Shown here: positions 42,480 through 51,893 of the stretch, piece after piece
Position numbering within the stretch: position 1 is the first letter of the stretch
How the letters are laid out: every line of letters begins with the position of its first letter
Origin: Streptomyces bluensis
GTDB lineage: Bacteria; Actinomycetota; Actinomycetes; Streptomycetales; Streptomycetaceae
Reading direction: 5' to 3'
Assembly: GCF_014650715.1 (NCBI RefSeq)
Contig: NZ_BMVM01000011.1
Location: 1 to 64,000, forward strand
DNA length: 64,000 nucleotides
The notes under the pieces: generated by a model
Seen by the model: the letters and a program-made list of their open reading frames with translations, nothing else
Database searches by the model: none
What the model was told of the DNA's origin: nothing
Made by a program: the position numbers and the translations under genes

Positions 42480-44264
42480 ATGAACGACCCCGAGACCGTC
42501 GGCCTGTCCCGGCGCACACTCCTCCAGGCCGCGGGCGCCTCCGCCGCCGCGTACACCCTGGTCGGAGCCACGGCCGGCACCGCGAGAGCCGAGGGCCCGC
42601 CCACAGCTGCCGACCGGCTGGTGGTGTACCCGATCCCCAGCGGGGTCCCGACCAACTCCAGCTTCTCCGTCAAGGCCCGCAAGCCGGACGGTGCGTGGGA
42701 GACGGTTCCGGTCTACCGCGCCAGGGCGAAGCAGATCGACGCGAACACGGGCAGCGGCCCCGTCTTCAACTCCTCCGTCGCCACCTTCGACTTCAGCGGC
42801 ACCGTCGAGGTCGCCGTCACCTCGTCCAAGGGCGCCATCGGCTCGGCACGGATACGCCCCCTGTCCTACGACATCCCGTTCACCGTGGACGGCGACACGG
42901 TGAGCTTCACCCTCACCGAGCCGCGCAACCTCTCCATCGAGATCGACGGCGAGATCTTCGACAACCTGCAACTGCACGCCAACCCGATCGAGTCGCAGCG
43001 GCCCGACCCGGACGACCCGGACGTCATCTACTTCGGCCCGGGTCTGCACAAGACCGCCGACAACGTGGTGAAGGTGCCCAGCGGCAAGACGGTCTATCTG
43101 GCCGGCGGCGCCGTGCTGACGTCGCGGGTGGAGTTCCACGAGGTCGAGAACGCCCGGCTGATCGGCCGCGGCGTGCTGTACAACTCGCCGAGCGGTGTCC
43201 TCGTGGAGTACTCCAGGAACATCGAGATCGACGGTGTGATGGTGCTGAACCCGAGCAGTGGTTACACCGCCACCATCGGCCAGTCCCAGCAGGTGACCAT
43301 CCGCAACTTCCACGCCTACAGCCACGGCCAGTGGGGCGACGGCATCGACGTCTTCTCCAGCGAGGACGTCCTCATCGACCGCGTCCACATGCGCAACGCG
43401 GACGACTGCATCGCCATCTACGCCCACCGCTGGGACTACTACGGCGACTGCCGCAACATCACCGTCCGCAACTCCACCCTCTGGGCGGACGTCGCGCACC
43501 CGATCAACGTCGGCACGCACGGCAACACGGACAAGCCGGAGACCATCGAGAACCTCGTCTTCAGCAACATCGACATCCTCGACCACCGCGAACCGCAGAT
43601 GGACTACCAGGGCTGCATCGCGCTCAACCCGGGCGACAGCAACCTGCTGCGCAACGTCCGCGCCCAGGACATCCGGGTGGAGGACTTCCGCTGGGGCCAG
43701 CTGATCAACATGCGGGTCATGTTCAACAAGAGCTACAACACATCGGTCGGACGGGGCATCGACGGGGTCTTCATCCGGAACATGACCTACACCGGCACGC
43801 GCGCCAACCCGTCCGTCATGGTCGGCCACGACGCGGACCACGCCATCCAGAACGTGACCTTCCAGAACCTCGTCATCAACGGCAAGTTCATCGGCAACGG
43901 GATGAAGAAGCCCGGCTGGTACAAGTTCACCGACATGATGCCGGCGTACGCCAACGAGCACGTGCTGAACACACGGTTCCTGAACTCCACCGAGGCGACG
44001 TCCAGCGACGCGCCCAGGATCACCAGCCCGGACAAGGCCACGGCCACCAAGCACCAGGTCTTCAACCACCTCATCACGGCCGGCGGGCTGCCGACGAAGT
44101 TCAGCGCCGAAGGGCTGCCGAAGGGGCTGGACATCGACACCGGCACCGGTCTGATCTCCGGGAAGGCCAAGGACAACGTCGGCACCTTCACGGTCACCGT
44201 CTCGGCCACCAACAGCGTGGGCACCGCCACGCAGGACGTCACGCTCACCATCGAGCACCCGTGA
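42480..44264 (+). CDS. GH28-like secreted beta-helix polysaccharide hydrolase
   Basis: The 594-residue Tat-exported protein (SRRTLLQAAGASAAAY signal) has a GH28-like right-handed beta-helix. GDGIDVF (about residues 285-291) and ADDCIAI (about 306-312) supply the Asp residues that in polygalacturonase-type enzymes are catalytic. The C-terminal domain (GLPKGLDIDTGTGLISGKAKDNVGTFTVTVSATN) is a putative Ig-like/He_PIG domain. Polygalacturonan or rhamnogalacturonan is a reasonable guess at the substrate. GGAAGGA lies 7 nt upstream of the ATG. It is the first secreted enzyme in the run 42480-48897. Confidence 0.82.
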   Translation: MNDPETVGLSRRTLLQAAGASAAAYTLVGATAGTARAEGPPTAADRLVVYPIPSGVPTNSSFSVKARKPDGAWETVPVYRARAKQIDANTGSGPVFNSSVATFDFSGTVEVAVTSSKGAIGSARIRPLSYDIPFTVDGDTVSFTLTEPRNLSIEIDGEIFDNLQLHANPIESQRPDPDDPDVIYFGPGLHKTADNVVKVPSGKTVYLAGGAVLTSRVEFHEVENARLIGRGVLYNSPSGVLVEYSRNIEIDGVMVLNPSSGYTATIGQSQQVTIRNFHAYSHGQWGDGIDVFSSEDVLIDRVHMRNADDCIAIYAHRWDYYGDCRNITVRNSTLWADVAHPINVGTHGNTDKPETIENLVFSNIDILDHREPQMDYQGCIALNPGDSNLLRNVRAQDIRVEDFRWGQLINMRVMFNKSYNTSVGRGIDGVFIRNMTYTGTRANPSVMVGHDADHAIQNVTFQNLVINGKFIGNGMKKPGWYKFTDMMPAYANEHVLNTRFLNSTEATSSDAPRITSPDKATATKHQVFNHLITAGGLPTKFSAEGLPKGLDIDTGTGLISGKAKDNVGTFTVTVSATNSVGTATQDVTLTIEHP

Positions 44265-44292
44265 CGCGGCACCACTGAAACAGGAGACATCC

Positions 44293-47200
44293 GTGCATTC
44301 CCTCAGCCGACGGTCGTTCCTCGGCGCGGCGGGGCTCACGGCCGTGGCCGCGGGCGGGCTGCTGTCCGCCTCCGCCACGGCCGCCCGGGCCCGGACGGCC
44401 GCCGAAGCGGCCTTCACGTTCCGACACCCCGGCCTCCTCCACTCCCAGGAGGACCTGGACCGGATGAAGGCCGCGGTCGCCGCGCAGGAGTCCCCCGTCC
44501 ACGACGGCTACCTCGCGCTCGCCGCGCACGCCCGGTCGAAGTCCACGTACACGGTCCAGAACACCGGCCAGATCACCTCCTGGGGCCGCGGCCCCACCAA
44601 CTTCCAGAACCAGGCGGTCGCCGACTCGGCCGCCGCCTACCAGAACGCGCTGATGTGGTGCGTCACCGGCGACCGCGCCCACGCGGACAAGGCGCGGGAC
44701 ATCCTGAACGCCTGGTCGGCGTCGCTCACCGCGATCACCGGGGCCGACGGCCCGCTCGGCGCCGGGCTCCAGGCGTTCAAGTTCGTCAACGCGGCGGAGC
44801 TGCTGCGGCACACCGGCTACGACGGCTGGGACGCGGACGACCTCGCCCGCTGTGAGCGGTCGTTCCTGGACGTCTGGTATCCGGCCGTGTCCGGCTACAT
44901 GCTCTACGCCAACGGCAACTGGGACCTGACCGCCATCCAGACGGTCCTCGCCATCGGCGTGTTCTGCGAGGAGCCCACGCTCTTCGAGGACGCCCTGATG
45001 TTCGCCGCCGCCGGAGCGGGCAACGGCAGCGTCCCGGGCCGCGTCGTCACCGACGCCGGACAGGGCCAGGAGAGCGGCCGCGACCAGGGCCACGAACAGC
45101 TCGCCGTCGGCCTGATGGGCGACGCCGCGCAGGTCGCCTGGAACCAGGGCGTCGACCTGTGGGGCTTCGACGGCCACCGCATCCTCGCGAACGCCGAGTA
45201 CGCCGCCCGCTACAACCTCGGTGGCGACGTCCCCTTCACCCCCGATCTGGACCGCACCGGCAAGTACATCAAGACGACCGTCTCCGACAAGGTCCGCGGT
45301 ACCCTGCCCCCGATCTACGAGATGTACTACGCCCACTACGCGGGCGTACGCGGCCTCGACACCCCGCACACGAAGGCCGCCGTCTTCCGCGGCACCGGCG
45401 GCGCCCGCGTCGTCGAGGGCAGCAACGACGACCTGCCGAGCTTCGGTACCTTCGCCTACGCCGGTGCCACAGCACCCGCAGCGGCCACGCCCACGCCTCC
45501 GGCGGGCGTCACGGCCGTGGGGCAGGACAAGACGGTCACCGTCAGCTGGCTGCCGTCCGCGTGGGCGGACGAGTACACCGTCCAGCGGGCCACCAGGCCC
45601 GAGGGCCCGTACGAGCAGATCGCGTCCGGCATCGACACATCCACCTACACCGACGACGACGTCCGCACGGGACGGACCTACTACTACCAGGTCACCGCCT
45701 CCAACTCCCTGGGCAGCAGTGGCAGTTCAGGATGGGCGGCCGCCACCGCAGGTCTGCCCGAGCCCTGGGCGACCCAGGACGTCGGGGACGTGGGGCGCGC
45801 CGGGGCCGCCCTCTTCGACGGTGAGCGGTTCGTGCTGGAGGCGGGCGGCACCGCGGACTCCTACCGGGTGGCGCACCTGCCGCTGCGCGGCGACGGCTCC
45901 GTCACCGCGCGCATCGTGTTCCCGCTCAGCTCGCAGTACTCCAAGACCGGCGTCACCCTCCGCGGTTCCCTCGATCCGGAAGCCCCGCACGCCTCGATGC
46001 TGATCCAGGGCCTGCCGCTGCACACCTGGAGCGGCGTGTGGACCGTACGCCCGAAGCCCGGGGCGCCCGTCTCCGCCACCGGCAGCACCCCCGTGCCGCC
46101 CACCCAGCAGCAGGCCATCACCACCAGCGCCTCCTTCCCGATCTCCGACCTCGGGAACCTGCCGGAGTCGGCGACCCCGATCGAGGCCCCGTACGTGGAG
46201 GGCGCGGGCGACGGCTACCGGCTGCGCATGCCGTACTGGGTGCGCGTCACCCGCAGGGGCCGGCGCTGCACCGGAGCCATCTCCCCGGACGGCATCCGCT
46301 GGACGGAGGTCGGCTCCACCGAGGTCGACCTCGGCCGCACCGCGTACGCCGGGCTCGCCCTCACCTCCTGCCTGGGCGTCGACGAGGAGTACGCCGAGAC
46401 CGGCACCGGCGCCTTCGACAACGTCACCGTGATGTCGTCGGCCACCGGCGAGGTGTGGGCCACACCGCGCCCGGCACATGCCGCCACCGACCTGCGGGCG
46501 CGGGCCGGTGCGGACGCGGTGGAGCTGGCCTGGACCGACCCGGACCTCTCGGCCCGGTACACGGTGCTGCGGGCGACCGACGCGCACGGCCGGTACGAGA
46601 CGCTCGCGACCGGCGTCGGGCCGGTCGGCTTCGGCACCCGCATCACGTACGCGGACGCCACGGGCACCCCCGGCACGACGTACCACTACGCCGTCGCCAA
46701 GTCGAACGCCGCCGGACGCGGCCCGCTGTCGGCGCCCGCCTCCGCGCCGATGCCGGCCCCGTCGGTGCCGGAACTCACCTCCGCGACCACCGCGTTCGCG
46801 AACAAGGGCGTCCCCTTCCGGCACGTGCTGCGGGCCTCGCACGAGCCCGTGCGGTTCACCGCCGACGGACTGCCGGACGGCCTGCGCCTCGACAGGCGCA
46901 CCGGTGTCGTCCACGGAACGCCCACCCGGACGGGCGAGTTCACCGTCACCACCACCGCGGGCAACGCCGCCGGTGACGGGAGCGGCACGCTCCGGCTCAC
47001 GGTCGGCACACCCCCGCCCGCGCCGTGGACGTACGGCGACCTCGGCGATGTGATCCTCGACGACCGGGAGTTCGGGACCCTTGGCGTGGTGGCGGTCACG
47101 ACCCCCGGTGCCACCGGGTACGAGGACGGGACCTTCGTCGTCCGTGGTGCCGGGGTCGACCTGAACGTCAACAACCAGGGCATGACGGGGCAGTTCGTGC

Positions 47201-47622
47201 GTCGTCCGGTCAGCGGGGACTGCGAGGTCACCGCACGGCTCGTCTCCCGCGAGGGTGCGAGCGGCGACCGGGTCGGGCTGCTCATGGCCAAGTCACTGTC
47301 ACCGTTCGACCAGGCCGCCGGAGCCATCGTCACGGGCGGGACCTCCGCCCAGCTCATGCTCCGCACCACCGTGGCCGGACGGTCGGCCTTCACGGGCAAC
47401 GCCACGGTCGGCGCCCCCTGCCTGCTGCGGCTGAAGCGCACCGGCACCGCCTTCACCGCGGCCGTCTCCACCGATGACGGCGTCACCTGGACCTCCCTCG
47501 CCGCGGGAGAGATCCCCGGCTTCGGCGACGCCCCCTACTACGTGGGCCTGGTGGTCTGCTCCCGCAGCCCCCGGGCTCTCGGCACCGCGCGATTCAGCGA
47601 GGTGAGCGTCACTCCCGGCTAG
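44293..47622 (+). CDS. Multidomain secreted alginate-lyase-fold protein
   Basis: The 1109-residue Tat protein has an N-terminal alginate-lyase-family (alpha/alpha barrel) domain at about 40-390. Its conserved pieces are FVNAAELLRHTGY, NGNWDLTAIQTVLAIG and ESGRDQGHEQLAVG, with His/Asn residues at the expected catalytic stretch. After it come an Fn3 domain (VTVSWLPSAWADEYTVQRAT), a concanavalin-like module, a second Fn3, an Ig/He_PIG-like domain (RLDRRTGVVHGTPTRTGEFTVT) and another concanavalin-like module. GTG start with CAGGAG upstream. It is paralogous to the next gene's single-domain enzyme. The polymer bound cannot be named; uronic-acid-containing pectic chains fit the cluster. Confidence 0.78.
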   Translation: MHSLSRRSFLGAAGLTAVAAGGLLSASATAARARTAAEAAFTFRHPGLLHSQEDLDRMKAAVAAQESPVHDGYLALAAHARSKSTYTVQNTGQITSWGRGPTNFQNQAVADSAAAYQNALMWCVTGDRAHADKARDILNAWSASLTAITGADGPLGAGLQAFKFVNAAELLRHTGYDGWDADDLARCERSFLDVWYPAVSGYMLYANGNWDLTAIQTVLAIGVFCEEPTLFEDALMFAAAGAGNGSVPGRVVTDAGQGQESGRDQGHEQLAVGLMGDAAQVAWNQGVDLWGFDGHRILANAEYAARYNLGGDVPFTPDLDRTGKYIKTTVSDKVRGTLPPIYEMYYAHYAGVRGLDTPHTKAAVFRGTGGARVVEGSNDDLPSFGTFAYAGATAPAAATPTPPAGVTAVGQDKTVTVSWLPSAWADEYTVQRATRPEGPYEQIASGIDTSTYTDDDVRTGRTYYYQVTASNSLGSSGSSGWAAATAGLPEPWATQDVGDVGRAGAALFDGERFVLEAGGTADSYRVAHLPLRGDGSVTARIVFPLSSQYSKTGVTLRGSLDPEAPHASMLIQGLPLHTWSGVWTVRPKPGAPVSATGSTPVPPTQQQAITTSASFPISDLGNLPESATPIEAPYVEGAGDGYRLRMPYWVRVTRRGRRCTGAISPDGIRWTEVGSTEVDLGRTAYAGLALTSCLGVDEEYAETGTGAFDNVTVMSSATGEVWATPRPAHAATDLRARAGADAVELAWTDPDLSARYTVLRATDAHGRYETLATGVGPVGFGTRITYADATGTPGTTYHYAVAKSNAAGRGPLSAPASAPMPAPSVPELTSATTAFANKGVPFRHVLRASHEPVRFTADGLPDGLRLDRRTGVVHGTPTRTGEFTVTTTAGNAAGDGSGTLRLTVGTPPPAPWTYGDLGDVILDDREFGTLGVVAVTTPGATGYEDGTFVVRGAGVDLNVNNQGMTGQFVRRPVSGDCEVTARLVSREGASGDRVGLLMAKSLSPFDQAAGAIVTGGTSAQLMLRTTVAGRSAFTGNATVGAPCLLRLKRTGTAFTAAVSTDDGVTWTSLAAGEIPGFGDAPYYVGLVVCSRSPRALGTARFSEVSVTPG

Positions 47623-47652
47623 ATCCCCCACAGGAATGGAGATGCACCAGAG

Positions 47653-48897
47653 ATGAGCCGCACTTCCCCCCACCGGCACCTCCAGAACACGGAAGTGAGC
47701 CGCCGCGGTCTGCTGAAGACCGCCGGCGGCCTCACCGCCGCCCTCGCCGTCGGCGCCTCGGCCACCGCCCTCACCGGCCCGGCCGAGGCGGCCCCGGCCA
47801 CCTTCACCCACCCCGGCATGCTGCACGCCTACGGCGAGCTCAACCGCGCCAAGGTACGGGTCGCCGCGGGCGACAACCCGTGGCTGTCCGGCTGGAACCG
47901 CCTCACCGCCAACGGCCATTCGGCCAGCACCTGGACACCGAGGCCGCAGGCCACGGTCATCCGCGGCGGCACGGGCGAGAACTACACCATCCTCTACAAC
48001 GACATCCACGCCGCCTACCAGAACGCCCTGCGCTGGAAGATCGCGGGCACGACCGCCAACGGCGACGCGGCGGTCCGCATCCTCAACGCCTGGTCGTCCA
48101 CCCTCACCTCCGTCACCGGAAACGCCGACCGTTACCTCGCCGCCGGTATCTACGGCTACCAGTTCGCGAACGCCGCCGAGCTCATGCGCGGCTACAGCGG
48201 CTTCGACCTGGAGCGGTTCAAGACGATGATGCTCAACGTCTTCTACCCGCTCAACGACCGGTTCCTCCGCGAGCACAACGACGCCTGCATCACCAACTAC
48301 TGGGCCAACTGGGACCTGTGCAACATGAACTCGATCCTCGCGATCGGGATCCTGTGCGACGACGGGGCCAAGTACGACCAGGCGGTCAACTACTTCAAGA
48401 ACGGCGCGGGCAACGGCGCCATACGCAACGCCGTGCCGTTCGTGTACGAGGACCAGGGCCTCGCGCAGTGGCAGGAGTCCGGCCGCGACCAGGGCCACAC
48501 CGTGATGGGCATGGGCCTCATGGGCGCCTTCTGCGAGATGGCCTGGAGCCAGGGCGAGGACCTGTACGGCTACGACAACAACCGCTTCATGAAGGCCGCC
48601 CAGTACGTCGCCAAGTACAACCTCGGTGAGGACGTCCCCTTCACCACCTACCGCTGGGGCAGCGGCCAGAACTGCGCCCAGCAGACCCACACGGTGATCT
48701 CCTCCGCCAGCCGCGGACACGTCCGCCCCGTGTGGGACATCCTGCACTACCACTACGCACGGCGACGGGGCCTGTCCGTCCCGTACATCACCCGTATCGC
48801 CGAGAGTGTCCGCCCCGAGGGAGGTGGCGGCGACTACGGCCCCAACAGCGGCGGCTTCGACCAGCTGGGCTTCGGCACGCTGATGTACGCCAAGTAG
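47653..48897 (+). CDS. Secreted alginate-lyase-fold protein
   Basis: The 414-residue Tat protein (SRRGLLKTAGGLTAALAVG) is mostly one alginate-lyase-like alpha/alpha barrel. It shares with the previous gene the stretches YQNALRWKI, ILNAWSSTLTSVTG, NYWANWDLCNMNSILAIGI and ESGRDQGHTVMGMGLMG. These are the parts that hold the substrate cleft in this fold. It has no accessory domains, so it may act on soluble oligomers while the larger protein acts on polymer. Confidence 0.82.
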   Translation: MSRTSPHRHLQNTEVSRRGLLKTAGGLTAALAVGASATALTGPAEAAPATFTHPGMLHAYGELNRAKVRVAAGDNPWLSGWNRLTANGHSASTWTPRPQATVIRGGTGENYTILYNDIHAAYQNALRWKIAGTTANGDAAVRILNAWSSTLTSVTGNADRYLAAGIYGYQFANAAELMRGYSGFDLERFKTMMLNVFYPLNDRFLREHNDACITNYWANWDLCNMNSILAIGILCDDGAKYDQAVNYFKNGAGNGAIRNAVPFVYEDQGLAQWQESGRDQGHTVMGMGLMGAFCEMAWSQGEDLYGYDNNRFMKAAQYVAKYNLGEDVPFTTYRWGSGQNCAQQTHTVISSASRGHVRPVWDILHYHYARRRGLSVPYITRIAESVRPEGGGGDYGPNSGGFDQLGFGTLMYAK

Positions 48898-48956
48898 CGG
48901 AAAGTGCCCGAAAAGTGACCGCACGTGGGAAAACCGGAGGTGATGTGACGCTCTGA

Positions 48957-48974
48957 CGTGAACGACGGTTCACG
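48957..48974. terminator. Short hairpin after the alginate-lyase-fold gene
   Basis: CGTGAAC (48957-48963) and GTTCACG (48968-48974) are a perfect inverted repeat around 4 nt, about 60 bp beyond the stop at 48897. It is a modest stem and only a possible terminator. Confidence 0.4.
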
Positions 48975-49100
48975 AGCGCGAGGAACTGGTGGGCGCGTGA
49001 CGGTGGACCGGACCGGGCCCGTGGTACGCCGCGCCGCCCGCCGGCGCCCACCGGTTCCGGCCGCCCGTGCCGCCGGAGAACTCGCCCTGTGGCCCAGGCC

Positions 49101-49979
49101 CTAAGCGGTGACGCCGTCGACGAAGCGCAGGATTCTGGCGTTGGTCTCGGCGGGCGACTCGGACGGCAGGGAGTGGGTGGCGGTCGGCCACAATTCGGCC
49201 TGGACGTCCGGGATCCGGCCCTGGGCGCGGGCGTGGGCGGCGCGTGGGGCGTGCATCACGCTGCGCCCCGCGACCAGGGCGAGTACGGGGACGGCCAGGG
49301 AGCACAGCTGGTCGTCCGTGATGAACGCGGGCATGGGCGTGGCCATGCGGTAGTCCCGCATGCCCGCTTCGATCACGGCGGCGACCGGGTCGTCCTGGGG
49401 AGTGGCCGCACCGCCGTTGATCCACCGGAAGAACGCGGGACGGCCCCAGCGGGAGATCACCGGCAGAGCGGCGAGGGCGGAGCGGAGCAGCAGGCCGAGG
49501 GGGAACCTGCCCAGGGTGTTGACCGGGTCGAGGAGGGTGAGCGAGGCCAGCCGTGCGGGCGCCCGTACGGCGTAGTTGCATGCCAGCCAGCCGCCGAAGG
49601 AATGGCCGACGAGGTGGACGCCGTCCAGGCCGAGCCCGGCCAGGGTGGCTTCCAGCCAGGCCGCCTGGTCGTCCGCGTCACGCAGGGGCGCGGTCTGGGT
49701 GCTGCGGCCCGGCTCCCCGAGCACGTCCAGCGTGTAGACGGGGTGGCGCTCGGCGAGGGTGGGGAGATTCGGCTGCCACATCACTGAGGTGGCGGCGCGC
49801 CCCGGCAGCAGGGCGAGCGGGGCGCCGCCCAAGGGGCCGAAGCGGTACACGCGCACCGTCCCGAACCTGGTCGGTACGTCGTGGGTGGCCGCAGGCTCCG
49901 GCAGGGCGCGCATTCCGGCGTCGTACACCGCGTCGAATGCGGCGTGGGCCTGCGGGGAGTGGTACGTGCCCAGGCCCAT
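49101..49979 (-). CDS. Alpha/beta hydrolase
   Basis: The 292-residue hydrolase has the nucleophile elbow GHSFGG (VHLVGHSFGGWLA), the oxyanion region HPVYTLDVLGEPGRS and the late catalytic His in ATHSLPSESP. It is cytoplasmic and its substrate is unknown. Start 49979 follows GGAGGTGG. It is divergent from a TetR gene, and the 88-bp gap carries two copies of the same palindromic box, so the hydrolase is probably the TetR target. Confidence 0.9.
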   Translation of the reverse strand: MGLGTYHSPQAHAAFDAVYDAGMRALPEPAATHDVPTRFGTVRVYRFGPLGGAPLALLPGRAATSVMWQPNLPTLAERHPVYTLDVLGEPGRSTQTAPLRDADDQAAWLEATLAGLGLDGVHLVGHSFGGWLACNYAVRAPARLASLTLLDPVNTLGRFPLGLLLRSALAALPVISRWGRPAFFRWINGGAATPQDDPVAAVIEAGMRDYRMATPMPAFITDDQLCSLAVPVLALVAGRSVMHAPRAAHARAQGRIPDVQAELWPTATHSLPSESPAETNARILRFVDGVTA

Positions 49980-49998
49980 CGGCCACCTCCAGTTTTGG

Positions 49999-50053
49999 CG
50001 ATACGATCGGATTGTAAAGAGCCTGCGAGACACTTGGCAATACGATCGGATTG
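49999..50053. promoter_or_regulatory. Two copies of a TetR-type operator between hydrolase and TetR
   Basis: The box AATACGATCGGATT, dyad-symmetric around CGATCG, occurs in CGATACGATCGGATTG (49999-50014) and CAATACGATCGGATTG (50038-50053), 39 bp apart. Both fall between the divergent genes, the usual place for self- and cross-regulation by TetR. Confidence 0.75.
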
Positions 50054-50067
50054 CGAAAGGGGTGGAG

Positions 50068-50667
50068 ATGCCCAAGCGGGTCGACCACGAGCAGCGCCGG
50101 AACGCGATCATTGAGGCCCTGTGGCGGATCGCCGGCACCAGCGGCCTGGAGGGTGTGAGCCTCAGTCAGATCGCCACGGAGGCCGGGGTGTCCAAGGGGC
50201 TGGTCCAGCACTACTTCCGCAATAAGGACGAGATGCTGGTCCACGCCACCGGACGCCTGCGCGAGCGGGTCGGAGAGCGCATCGCGCACGGGCTCGCAGG
50301 CCTGCCCGCGGCGCGCACCTCCCGCACCGCCCTGCGTGCCTTCCTCGCCGCCCTGCTGCCCACGGACGACGGCAGCCGCACCGAGTCGCTGGTGGCCAAC
50401 GCCTTCCTCATCCGGGCGCTGAAGGACCCGGCGATCGCCGACCGCTTCCGCGACGGAAACACCCAGCTGCGTCACGCCGTCGTCGGTCTGGTCTCCGCCG
50501 CGCAGGCCGAGGGCGACCTGTCGGCCGACCTCGATCCCGCCCGTGAGACGGACATCCTGCTCGCCCTGGTCGCCGGCCTCGGCGACGCCCTGCTCCTCGG
50601 TCACCACACGGCGGCGTCCGCACTGGCCGTCCTGGACCACCAACTGGACCGGCTCGCGCCGGGCTGA
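50068..50667 (+). CDS. TetR family transcriptional regulator
   Basis: The 199-residue regulator has an N-terminal TetR helix-turn-helix (VSLSQIATEAGVSKGLVQHYFRNKDEM) and a variable ligand-binding C-terminal half. It has the shape of regulators controlling a divergent hydrolase. The ATG follows GGTGGAG. The duplicated operator upstream suggests repression of itself and of the hydrolase. Confidence 0.93.
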   Translation: MPKRVDHEQRRNAIIEALWRIAGTSGLEGVSLSQIATEAGVSKGLVQHYFRNKDEMLVHATGRLRERVGERIAHGLAGLPAARTSRTALRAFLAALLPTDDGSRTESLVANAFLIRALKDPAIADRFRDGNTQLRHAVVGLVSAAQAEGDLSADLDPARETDILLALVAGLGDALLLGHHTAASALAVLDHQLDRLAPG

Positions 50668-50708
50668 CCGGTTTCCTCGTGCCGGCCATGCCGACCGGTT
50701 TCCTCGTG
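50666..50708 (+). repeat. 16-bp direct repeats after the TetR gene
   Basis: GACCGGTTTCCTCGTG is present at 50666-50681 and 50693-50708, in the short gap between the convergent TetR and homocysteine methyltransferase genes. The first copy overlaps the TetR stop codon. No function is evident; it could be an old duplication. Confidence 0.6.
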
Positions 50709-50739
50709 TTCGTGAAACCCTTCGGCCGGTCGTTCGCGG

Positions 50740-51669
50740 TCACCGCGCTCGGTCCCGTCGCACCGTCTCCGCGATTCCGGTGATCGCCTCCGGTCCCACC
50801 CGGCAGCAGCCGCCGATCAGCCGCGCCCCGGCCCGCTGCCAGCCGGTCACCTGCTCGGCGGTGAAGGTGGAGCGGCCCGTCCAGGTGCGGGCCCTGGCGT
50901 CCCAGGTCTCGCCGCTGTTCGGGTACACCACGACCGGCTTGCCCGTCACACGGGCCGCCGTCGCGGCGGCGCCCCGCACGTCCTCGGGGGCGCAGCAGTT
51001 CACGCCGACCGCGACGATCTCGTCCAGGTCGGCGGCCAGGGCGAACGCCTCCTCCAGCGGCTGGCCGGCGCGGGTGCGGTCCCCGGCGACCGTGTACGAC
51101 AGCCACGCGGGCACGCCCAGGCCGCGTACTCCCCTCAGCAATGCCTCGGCCTCCACGGCGTCGGGCACGGTCTCCAGGGCGAGGACGTCCGCCCCGGCCG
51201 CGGCCAGGACCTCCAGGCGCGGGCGGTGGAAGGCCTCCAGCTCGGCCACGGTCAGCCCGTAGCGGCCCCGGTACTCGGAGCCGTCCGCGAGCATCGCGCC
51301 GTACGGGCCGACGGACGCGGCCACCCACAGGGGCCGCGAGGCGTCCTTCACCCGCCGGGTCGCCTCGCGCGCCAGCTCCACGCTCAGACCGAGGAGTTCG
51401 GCCGCACGCCCGCGGGAGATCCCGCGCCTGGCGAAGCCCTCGAACGTCGCCTGGTAGCTCGCCGTGATCGCCACGTCCGCGCCCGCCTCGTAGTAGGCGA
51501 GGTGGGCCTCGGTGACCGCCTCGGGGCACTCGGCGAGCAGCCGGGCCGACCAGAGCCCGTCGCTCAGGTCGTGGCCGGCGGACTCCAGCTGGTTGGACAT
51601 ACCGCCGTCTAGGACGAGCGGGCCGGAGGCGAGGGCGTCGGCGAGGGCGGGGTGGGTGCTGCTGGTCAT
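50740..51669 (-). CDS. mmuM: Homocysteine S-methyltransferase
   Basis: This cytoplasmic enzyme methylates homocysteine to methionine using S-methylmethionine or similar donors. The 309-residue protein begins LVLDGGMSNQLE, has ALETVPDAVEAEAL, and holds the zinc-binding cysteines in VGVNCCAPE and LIGGCCRVGP, the pattern of the MmuM family. It fits no neighbour and is likely a stand-alone gene. Confidence 0.9.
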   Translation of the reverse strand: MTSSTHPALADALASGPLVLDGGMSNQLESAGHDLSDGLWSARLLAECPEAVTEAHLAYYEAGADVAITASYQATFEGFARRGISRGRAAELLGLSVELAREATRRVKDASRPLWVAASVGPYGAMLADGSEYRGRYGLTVAELEAFHRPRLEVLAAAGADVLALETVPDAVEAEALLRGVRGLGVPAWLSYTVAGDRTRAGQPLEEAFALAADLDEIVAVGVNCCAPEDVRGAAATAARVTGKPVVVYPNSGETWDARARTWTGRSTFTAEQVTGWQRAGARLIGGCCRVGPEAITGIAETVRRDRAR

Positions 51670-51754
51670 GTCTCGACGCTAATCGACCCCGGGGCCGCTT
51701 GGTCGAAGCGGGGCGCTCCGTCGGCGTCGCCGCGTCTTCGTCCCGTCCGACCCG

Positions 51755-51783
51755 TTGACCTCGCGGTAACACGCCCTTACCTT
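51755..51783 (+). promoter_or_regulatory. Predicted promoter of the GH43 genes
   Basis: TTGACC (51755-51760) and TACCTT (51778-51783), separated by exactly 17 bp, match SigA-type -35 and -10 boxes. The ATG at 51894 would be about 105 nt downstream of the start point. An imperfect LacI-like box CGAACGTTTCT lies at 51830-51840 in the leader. Confidence 0.45.
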
Positions 51784-51893
51784 TTCGGCGTTCGGAATGA
51801 CAGATCTTGTGCGAAATCCCGAACCAGCTCGAACGTTTCTGTTTTCTTTTGTGTTCGCCTGAGTCCCCCCACTCCGCGAGAGGCCGTGTGCAC

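Noticed and set aside
42464..44278. Second plus-strand frame overlapping the GH28-like gene
   Set aside because: It is an arginine- and histidine-rich off-frame read of the same gene with no signal peptide or motif.
42417..44417. 666-codon minus-strand open frame opposite the GH28-like gene
   Set aside because: It is the antisense shadow of a gene with clear GH28-type motifs, a typical artefact of high-GC codon use, and shows no family features.
47299..48924. 541-codon minus-strand frame opposite the alginate-lyase-fold gene
   Set aside because: It is the complement of a conserved gene and is very rich in Gly/Val/Ala/Glu with no recognisable domain.
51807..51893. Extended start for the arabinofuranosidase-like gene
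   Set aside because: The extra 29 residues lie before the signal peptide and overlap the predicted promoter leader; the Met at 51894 begins the signal peptide.
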